From NCBI RefSeq assembly GCF_001541315.1, contig NZ_LMVK01000045.1, forward strand, positions 310,001 through 374,000: a DNA stretch of 64,000 nt. Reading direction: 5' to 3'. Origin of the DNA: Agrobacterium tumefaciens str. B6. Lineage in GTDB: Bacteria; Pseudomonadota; Alphaproteobacteria; Rhizobiales; Rhizobiaceae. Position numbers and translations under genes: made by a program. Below, piece by piece: positions 26,683 through 33,220 of this stretch. Numbering within the stretch: position 1 is the stretch's first letter; every line of letters begins with the position of its first letter. The notes below the pieces were generated by a model. It saw only the letters and a list, made by a program, of their open reading frames with translations. It was not told the origin of the DNA and searched no databases.

Positions 26683-27776
26683 GATCTTCGCGCCTTTGCT
26701 TGCAGCAGGATATGGTTCCGCTCTTTTGCGGCGTTTTCCAAAGACCGTTCGTTCCTGACGAATTGCCGGGCCGCCCTTGCCAGTTCTTCACGCCTGTTGT
26801 CATCACCGATCAGGGTTTTAATCGCGTCGGCATAGGCGGCTGTATCATTCTCCGGTGTCAGTAATCCTGTGGTGCCGGATTTTACCACTTCGGGAACGCC
26901 CGCCACCTTTTCGGCCACGACGGGTAGGCCGGCGGCCTGCGCTTCGAGATAGGCAAGCCCATAGGCCTCGCCATGGCCCGGCCAGACGTAGAGCGACGCT
27001 TTCGAAAGAAGCATGGCGATCTCGGACGCGGTTTTTTCCCCGTGCCAGACAAGGCGCTGATCCGGAAAAGCGCTGAACATGGCTTGTACGGCCGCGCGTT
27101 CCGGCCCATCGCCGACGATATCCAGCGTCCAGTTGATATCCTGCGGCAAAAGGGCGAGCGCTTCGGCAAGGGCGCGATAGCTGTCGAGCTTGTCACCCGC
27201 CCGCATCATGGCGACGGCAATCAGCTTTGCCGGGGTCGGATTGGGCGTGTTTTTGAGAAAGGCCTCGGCATCGATAAAGGGCGGCAACATGGCCCATCGA
27301 AGGGCGGGCGAGGCCCGCACAAGCCCCTCGCGATCCCGCGCAGTGAGGCAGATATTGATCGATGTGGCATTCAATGCGGCCAGCAACCGGTCTTGAACCA
27401 CCTGCCAGCCCATCCCGTTGCGCTTGGGCGAATAGGATGCCTCGGCGGTGACGTAGGGAATATCGAAGCGTCTGGCCAATTCCGGCCCAAGCAAATCGAG
27501 GGCCTTGTAATAGGGGTGATAACAAAACCAGAGGTCCGGTGCGCCCTCCAGCTGCCAGCGCTGCGTGATGGTCTCGATTTCGCGCTCAGCCGTTTCGGCA
27601 AGCGAAGTCCGCGCGGGTTCATCCGGCTGTTTCAGGAAGCTGCGCAGTTCGGAGGCGACTGAAACCTCATGGCCCCCCATCGTCATCGCTCTCATCAGCA
27701 AACGGGCCATCAGCCGGTCGCCGGAGGGAACGGGATGGTTGGGTGATTTGAGCGGCGCATAAAAGGCGATCTTCAT
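26679..27776 (-). CDS. Glycosyltransferase family 4
   Basis: This 365-residue GT-B enzyme has the N-terminal GDRLMARLLMRAMTMGGHEV region and a C-terminal GT4 motif EAYGLAYLEAQAAGLPVVAE (about 285-305), where the two glutamates spaced by seven residues bind the donor. It is the first gene of a two-gene minus-strand operon with the polysaccharide deacetylase and is divergent from the nucleotide-sugar dehydrogenase gene. The three probably share a pathway that makes and uses an activated uronic or aminouronic sugar. Confidence 0.87.
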   Translation of the reverse strand: MKIAFYAPLKSPNHPVPSGDRLMARLLMRAMTMGGHEVSVASELRSFLKQPDEPARTSLAETAEREIETITQRWQLEGAPDLWFCYHPYYKALDLLGPELARRFDIPYVTAEASYSPKRNGMGWQVVQDRLLAALNATSINICLTARDREGLVRASPALRWAMLPPFIDAEAFLKNTPNPTPAKLIAVAMMRAGDKLDSYRALAEALALLPQDINWTLDIVGDGPERAAVQAMFSAFPDQRLVWHGEKTASEIAMLLSKASLYVWPGHGEAYGLAYLEAQAAGLPVVAEKVAGVPEVVKSGTTGLLTPENDTAAYADAIKTLIGDDNRREELARAARQFVRNERSLENAAKERNHILLQAKARRS

Positions 27777-27903
27777 GGCGATGGTTGTGCGTTGCCGGCG
27801 GCTTGGGCGTCAACCGGAATTTGAAAGGCCCGAGCCTTGACAGGTCAGTCATTCTTGCCCAACTGAAAGGCATCTTTTGCACATGCGCGGAGCGTGACAC
27901 GCT

Positions 27904-29244
27904 TTGACTTCCCCAGATATTTCCCAGAACCTGCTTTCCAGCATTGAAAACAGAAGCGCCAAAGCGGGGGTGATCGGCCTCGGCTATGTCGGTCTGCCGC
28001 TTGCCATGACGATCGCCAAGGGCGGTTTCGAGGTTGTCGGTTTCGATATCGATCCCGGCAAAATTACCGCGATCGAGGCCGGACACAGCTATATCGAGGC
28101 CGTTTCGGACGAGGTGCTGGCAAGTGTGAGGCAGGATGACGGCTTTGTCGCCACCTCGGATTTCTCCAGGCTGGCCGAATGTGATGTCATCGCCATCTGC
28201 GTGCCCACGCCCCTGACCAAATATCGCGAGCCGGATCTCTCCTATGTCGAAAAGACCTGCCGGGATATTGCCGCGCATCTGCGCAAGGGGCAGCTCGTGG
28301 TTCTGGAATCGACCACCTATCCCGGCACCACCGACGGGGTGGTGAAGACCATTCTGGAAAGCACCGGGTTTGTCTCCGGCGTCGATTTCTTCCTTGGCTT
28401 TTCGCCCGAGCGGGAAGATCCCGGCAATCGCGATTTCGAGACCTCGACCATTCCGAAGGTTGTCGCTGGCGATGGTGAGGCCGCTGGAAAGCTGATGGAG
28501 GCTTTTTACGGTTCGGTGGTCAAAAAAATCGTTCCGGTTTCGACCAATGCCACGGCGGAAGCGGTGAAAATCACCGAAAACGTCTTCCGTGCCGTCAATA
28601 TCGCCCTCGTCAATGAACTCAAGGTCGTCTACGAGGCGATGGGTATCGACATATGGGAAGTGATCGATGCGGCGAAAACCAAGCCGTTTGGTTTCATGCC
28701 CTTTTATCCCGGTCCGGGTCTTGGCGGCCACTGCATACCGATCGACCCGTTCTATCTCACCTGGAAATCGCGGGAATATGAATTGCCAACGCGGTTCATC
28801 GAACTTGCCGGGGAGATCAATACCGGTATGCCGCGTCACGTCATCGGACGGGTTGCGGAGGCGCTCGATATTCATTCCGGCAAGGCGCTCAGCCGCTCAA
28901 AGGTGCTGGTTGTCGGTCTCGCCTACAAAAAGAACGTGCCTGACATTCGCGAAAGCCCCTCACTGAAGCTCATCGAGCTTATTCAGGAGCGCGGCGGCGA
29001 AGCGGCCTATTTCGATCCCTACGTGGCTGAAATCCCGAAAACACGGGAATATAGCCACCTCATGGGCATGAAATCCGTGCCGTGGGACAGGCAGGCGATC
29101 GGCGCCTTCGACGCCGTTCTCGTTGCGACTGACCATGACAATGTGGATTATGCCGCTCTAAGCGAATGGGCGCCGCTTATCATCGACACACGCAATGTTT
29201 TCGCGCGTCGGGATATAGCCGCAAAACACATCATCAAGGCCTGA
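27904..29244 (+). CDS. Nucleotide-sugar 6-dehydrogenase (UDP-GlcNAc/ManNAc type, WbpA/WecC-like)
   Basis: This 446-residue enzyme has an N-terminal NAD motif GVIGLGYVGLPLAMTIAKGG (about 22-41), a catalytic cysteine in LGGHCIPIDPFYL (about 275-287) and SPEREDPGNRDF in the substrate domain. A C-terminal UDPGDH domain has GLAYKKNVPDIRESP. The PxREDPGN block is typical of the UDP-N-acetyl-hexosamine branch more than UDP-glucose dehydrogenase. It oxidises C6 of a UDP-sugar to the uronate, making a donor for the neighbouring transferases. The start is a TTG at 27904. Confidence 0.88.
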   Translation: MTSPDISQNLLSSIENRSAKAGVIGLGYVGLPLAMTIAKGGFEVVGFDIDPGKITAIEAGHSYIEAVSDEVLASVRQDDGFVATSDFSRLAECDVIAICVPTPLTKYREPDLSYVEKTCRDIAAHLRKGQLVVLESTTYPGTTDGVVKTILESTGFVSGVDFFLGFSPEREDPGNRDFETSTIPKVVAGDGEAAGKLMEAFYGSVVKKIVPVSTNATAEAVKITENVFRAVNIALVNELKVVYEAMGIDIWEVIDAAKTKPFGFMPFYPGPGLGGHCIPIDPFYLTWKSREYELPTRFIELAGEINTGMPRHVIGRVAEALDIHSGKALSRSKVLVVGLAYKKNVPDIRESPSLKLIELIQERGGEAAYFDPYVAEIPKTREYSHLMGMKSVPWDRQAIGAFDAVLVATDHDNVDYAALSEWAPLIIDTRNVFARRDIAAKHIIKA

Positions 29245-29248
29245 TAAA

Positions 29249-29731
29249 ATGAGCAGACTCGATAGTTTCATTCGCCGGTTGACCGCGCAGCGGGATATCC
29301 TCAACCATGTCGCGGCCAATCTCGATCTGCCGGGTGAAGGGGCGCTTATGGAAATCGGCCTTGGAAACGGGCGCACCTTCAATCACCTGCGAGAGCTGTT
29401 CCCCAACCGCCGCATCATCGCTTTCGACAGGGCCATGGGTGCACATGCCTCCTCGGTTCCGGCGCAGGAGGATCTGGTGATCGGTGAAATATCGCAAACC
29501 GCTCCGGCTTTCATCGGCACGGAAGCGGCTTTCGTGCATGCCGATATCGGCACGGGCTATCCGGAAAAGGATGCGGTTACCCTTACATGGTTGCCCGATC
29601 TTGCTGCGGGCATGCTGGCAAAAGGCGGCCTCGCGGTCAGCGGGCTGCCTCTGGATCATCCCATGCTGAAGCCGCTGCCGGTGCCGGCAAGTGTGCCGAC
29701 GGACCGTTATTTTCTCTATCGCAAGATTTGA
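29249..29731 (+). CDS. Class I SAM-dependent methyltransferase-like protein
   Basis: This 160-residue protein has the SAM-binding motif LMEIGLGNGRTFNHLRELF (about 33-51) with the acidic residue of strand 2 in IIAFDRAMG. The usual C-terminal half of the fold is short, and it is smaller than most class I enzymes (200 or more). It begins 4 bp after the dehydrogenase stop, so it is probably in the same operon and could methylate a sugar or lipid intermediate. The substrate cannot be read from the sequence. Confidence 0.75.
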   Translation: MSRLDSFIRRLTAQRDILNHVAANLDLPGEGALMEIGLGNGRTFNHLRELFPNRRIIAFDRAMGAHASSVPAQEDLVIGEISQTAPAFIGTEAAFVHADIGTGYPEKDAVTLTWLPDLAAGMLAKGGLAVSGLPLDHPMLKPLPVPASVPTDRYFLYRKI

Positions 29732-29739
29732 GATCGGAC

Positions 29740-29761
29740 GCCCCGACAGGTTTGTCGGGGC
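29740..29761. terminator. Hairpin between convergent genes
   Basis: A nine-base perfect stem GCCCCGACA / TGTCGGGGC with a GGTT loop lies between the methyltransferase stop and the convergent cyclase stop. It is short of a T-run but well placed as a shared terminator. Confidence 0.55.
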
Positions 29762-29765
29762 TACT

Positions 29766-31460
29766 TCATAAATAGCGCTCGCTCTCTTCCTTCGAGAGCA
29801 GGAAGACCCTCATCTGCGAGTTTCGGCCGCGAATGGCGATTTCTTCGCTCCTGAGATCGGCAATCTCCTGTCCCGCCTGAATGATGGCCGGTTCGGAAAC
29901 GACGATGGCGGCGCCGAACTCCTTGGCCTTGGATTCGAGCCTGCTTGCCACGTTGACGGTATCGCCTATGGCCGTCAGGGTTTTTGCCGCGCCATATCCC
30001 ATCACACCGACGATGCTCGGGCCGGAGTGAATGCCGACCACCACTTCCAGGCGGACGGCGAATTGTTTCTCCAACCCCTCGTTCAGGATGGCGATATCCC
30101 GCAATATGGTTGCGGCTGCCTTCATGGCGTTGCGACAGGCACGGTCCGCATCCTCGCCAAGTCCAAAAAGGGCCATGGCGCCATCGCCAATGAATTTGTC
30201 GAGATGACCTCCGGCGTGTTCGACGGCTTGGCCGACGATGGTGAAATAGCGGTTGAGAAGGAAGACGACATCATAGGGCAGCTTCGCTTCGGACAGCGTG
30301 GTGAAGTTACGCAGATCGCAGAAGAGGATGGCGATTTCTTCTTCACGGCCGGGTCGGGCCGGCTGTGCATCCGCGGGCAGATCGCTCTGCTGGGGCGGTG
30401 AAACGAGAAGCGCGATGTTGAGATCGCTCGTAGGGCGCAGCTGACAACCGAGCCGCACATCCGAATCGGCATGGATGCGCCTCAAGGTGGTCTGCTCTAT
30501 CTCCCCGGGTGCCGGAAGCGGGCCCTTGCTGTTCAGAACCTTGACGCGACAGGTTGAGCAGCGTCCCTTGCCGCCACAGACGGAGTAGTGCGGGATGCCC
30601 GCGAGCCTGCTGGCTTCGAGAATGCTGAAGCCGGCCGGGATGCGTGCTTGTGCGCCCTGTTCATAGTGGATTTCGATGGCGGTCAACCGTTGCCGGAAGC
30701 TGCGCACGCCGCGCAATACGAAGACCAGCATGACCGCGCCGGCAAAAAGCGCTTCGGTCGTGCTGGTAATGAACCGGATTCGCGTTTCCATCTCCCTTTG
30801 CAGCGGGAGCTCGTCTCTCTGGATGGCGTAATCCGAGAGCCCGGGAGGAAGCGCGTATTTCCGATCGACTTCCTCCAGCCAGCGGCCCGCATCGCTGAAA
30901 CCCAGCAAGGCCAGAAGCGGCAGCATCACTGCCACCGTCATGAAGAGCCCGGCGATTTTCGGATACCAGTCGCGATAACGCAGCCAGAAATAAAGGCCGA
31001 TGCATCCGTGGATCCAGATCACGATCAATGCAAGGCTCTGCCATGCGCCGCTGACAGGATTATTGATCCACAGGCGGCGGATAACCGAATAATAACCGAC
31101 GTCGATGCCATAGAGCATGTGCGATACGCGGATATTCACGGCATGGCCGATGATCAGAAACGGGATCGACAGGCCGAAAATGACCTGAAGCGCTTCGCGA
31201 AGCGGCATGCGCAGCGTTCTGCGCTGATAAAGCGAGCGCAGAACAAGGCAGACATGCACGACAACCGACCCATAAAAAAGCAGGCTGCTGACGGGATTGA
31301 GCCAGATCAGGCTGAACCATTTTCGCGCCCGTTCGGCGGTATCGATGGAGATGAGCGCGAGGGAGTGATTGAAAAGATGGGAAAATACGAAAGCAAATAT
31401 GATGAGACCGGATAAAATCCGGGCGCGTCTCAAATTGGTCTCCGAAAAGAAACGGATCAT
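29766..31460 (-). CDS. cyaC: Membrane-bound class III adenylate cyclase with diheme anchor and 2Fe-2S domain (CyaC-like)
   Basis: This 564-residue protein has three parts. Residues 10-255 form about six membrane helices with histidines placed like those of diheme-b succinate-quinone oxidoreductase anchors (H28/H32, H69, H106/H114, H151). Residues 260-355 are a 2Fe-2S ferredoxin domain (C295, C301, C304, C339). Residues 375-555 are a class III cyclase domain with metal aspartates in FCDLRNFTTLS (D382) and FIGDGAMALFG (D426), and N503/R507 in DTVNVASRLES. This matches, as I recall, S. meliloti CyaC, whose cAMP output responds to the quinone redox state. It is the last of four minus-strand genes. 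Confidence 0.88.
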   Translation of the reverse strand: MIRFFSETNLRRARILSGLIIFAFVFSHLFNHSLALISIDTAERARKWFSLIWLNPVSSLLFYGSVVVHVCLVLRSLYQRRTLRMPLREALQVIFGLSIPFLIIGHAVNIRVSHMLYGIDVGYYSVIRRLWINNPVSGAWQSLALIVIWIHGCIGLYFWLRYRDWYPKIAGLFMTVAVMLPLLALLGFSDAGRWLEEVDRKYALPPGLSDYAIQRDELPLQREMETRIRFITSTTEALFAGAVMLVFVLRGVRSFRQRLTAIEIHYEQGAQARIPAGFSILEASRLAGIPHYSVCGGKGRCSTCRVKVLNSKGPLPAPGEIEQTTLRRIHADSDVRLGCQLRPTSDLNIALLVSPPQQSDLPADAQPARPGREEEIAILFCDLRNFTTLSEAKLPYDVVFLLNRYFTIVGQAVEHAGGHLDKFIGDGAMALFGLGEDADRACRNAMKAAATILRDIAILNEGLEKQFAVRLEVVVGIHSGPSIVGVMGYGAAKTLTAIGDTVNVASRLESKAKEFGAAIVVSEPAIIQAGQEIADLRSEEIAIRGRNSQMRVFLLSKEESERYL

Positions 31461-31670
31461 GCAAATCCCATCATGTGGTCATCGACGCAGAATCATCATG
31501 TAGTATGTGGTGGCACCCCTTAGTGCAGGGTGTCTCGTGGCAATATCGTGGAGCAATTGATCGCAAACAGTCAATTGTGCGTGTTCGAATGCCCGCGTGC
31601 AAAAGATGTTGAATCAGGACTTCGAAAAAACGGTCGGCAAGATCAAATCTTCGCCGGAGCCAAGTTGCGA

Positions 31671-32531
31671 TCAGAGTTCGATGATCTGGCCGTCCATGGC
31701 CGCGAACGCGCCGCTGAACAGAGCTTTTGCCTGTTTTTCGATGCTGTCCAGTTCCTCGTCGCTGCGGCTGGGGGCGTGGTGGATGAAACCAACATTTTTT
31801 GCGCCAGCGAGTTTGGCGAGGCGGATCGCCTGTTGCCAGGACGAATGGCCATAACCGCGATAAAGGCCCATTTCCTCATCGGTGAACATGGCGTCATAGA
31901 GGAAAAGATCGACATCCCTGATCAGGTCGAGCACGGTTTCGTCGATGCTGCCCGGCTCATGTTCGGTGTCGGTGATGATGGCAAGGGATTTTCCTTCCCA
32001 GTCCAGCCGGTATCCGATGGCGTTGCCGGGATGGTTGAGCATTCCGGTTCTGATCGAAAGGCCGGGATGCACGTCAAGCGCATCGCCGGGCAGGAAGTCC
32101 CGTGTTGCGATCTTGGCACAACAGATCTCCAGCGGCACGGGGAACCAGGGCGGGCTCATGAAATCCCTGAGCATTTCCCGGGTCGTCATGGTGCCGGCAA
32201 GGTGGCCGGACCAGATGGCGACATCATTGGAGCTGTTATAAAAGGGCTTGAAATAGGGGAAGCCGACAATGTGGTCGTAATGGCAATGCGAGAAGAACAG
32301 GTTGACGTCGGTAATGCCTTCCGCCCGCAAGGCAAGGCCAGCGGGATGCAAGCCCGAACCCGCATCGAACAAAAGAACGTGATCGCCGCATCTTACCTCG
32401 ATGCAGATGGTATTCCCGCCGTATTTTCGGAAGTTTTCACCTGAAACAGGAAGCGTTCCCCGCGCACCCCAGATCTTTACCCGAAAATTTCTATTACTTT
32501 CCCGACTTGCTGTGTCGGAATCGAACGCCAT
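31671..32531 (-). CDS. Metallo-beta-lactamase-fold hydrolase
   Basis: This protein of about 286 residues has the dinuclear zinc motif HCHYDH (H82, H84, D86, H87), a third-site histidine (NHPGNAIGY, H167), a bridging aspartate (ITDTEH, D188) and late histidines (RGYGHSSW; FIHHAP). It belongs with the RNase Z/PhnP/phosphodiesterase-like branch. I use ATG 32531; a TTG at 32549 is possible. Lying between a cyclase gene and a cNMP-binding protein gene, it may be a cyclic-nucleotide phosphodiesterase, but that is inference. No signal peptide is seen. Confidence 0.82.
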   Translation of the reverse strand: MAFDSDTASRESNRNFRVKIWGARGTLPVSGENFRKYGGNTICIEVRCGDHVLLFDAGSGLHPAGLALRAEGITDVNLFFSHCHYDHIVGFPYFKPFYNSSNDVAIWSGHLAGTMTTREMLRDFMSPPWFPVPLEICCAKIATRDFLPGDALDVHPGLSIRTGMLNHPGNAIGYRLDWEGKSLAIITDTEHEPGSIDETVLDLIRDVDLFLYDAMFTDEEMGLYRGYGHSSWQQAIRLAKLAGAKNVGFIHHAPSRSDEELDSIEKQAKALFSGAFAAMDGQIIEL

Positions 32532-32721
32532 GACACACCCCAATAACAACGGAATCTTGCACGCTTTCCTCCCATGAAGCCCGTTGTCTCTATAGATTCT
32601 TATATCCGCTCGTTTCTGGCGGAAGCCTTTACCCCTTATTCAGTCAGCATTTCATTTATATTGCAATAGTACGACATTTATTTTTCCAATATCGCCATTC
32701 ACGGTAGCAAGGAATTGCCGT

Positions 32722-33177
32722 TTATGTCCTGACGCTCGTTCGCGCTTTGCTCAGTTCCGCCGTCGTCTGGGTAAGGCGTTCGGCGAGAACACGCATGACC
32801 TTGATGGTGATGTCAGGGAAATCGGACATGAGCTTGAAGAACTGTTCCTTGCCGATGCGCAGGGCTTCCACATTGGTGGAGGCGCGAACGGTCGCTGTTC
32901 TGACGCTATCGCAAAGGATTGCGATTTCGCCGACAATGGCATTACCGGTCATTTCGGCCACTTTCAGCGTGCCCGAAGGGGAATCGACGAGAACATCGAC
33001 TTTTCCGGTCAAGAGAACATAGGCCGCATCGCCGACGTCTCCCTGATGAAACAGTACGTCGCCAGCATGATAGGATACTCGGTCGGACGCGAATGCGAGT
33101 AGTTTGAGTTTTGACGGTTCCATTTCCGAAAAAAACGGGACCCTTTTCAGCATTTGAATTTCGTCTTTAAACAGCAT
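32722..33177 (-). CDS. Stand-alone cyclic-nucleotide-binding domain protein
   Basis: This protein of about 151 residues is a single CRP-type cNMP-binding barrel with no DNA-binding domain. The phosphate-binding cassette has GEIAILCDSVRTATVRA, with the glutamate (E84) and arginine (R93) that hold ribose and phosphate, so it should bind cAMP or cGMP. ATG 33177 has AGGG seven bases upstream and gives MLFKDEIQMLKRVPFF; a GTG at 33210 would add eleven residues. It starts just after the degenerate ABC gene (stop 33221) on the same strand, which suggests it is a cytoplasmic partner or regulatory subunit of that protein. Confidence 0.85.
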   Translation of the reverse strand: MLFKDEIQMLKRVPFFSEMEPSKLKLLAFASDRVSYHAGDVLFHQGDVGDAAYVLLTGKVDVLVDSPSGTLKVAEMTGNAIVGEIAILCDSVRTATVRASTNVEALRIGKEQFFKLMSDFPDITIKVMRVLAERLTQTTAELSKARTSVRT

Positions 33178-33220
33178 TGACTTACCCTGTTCTTGTTCCA
33201 CCTCGGTCACCTTCTTGGAC

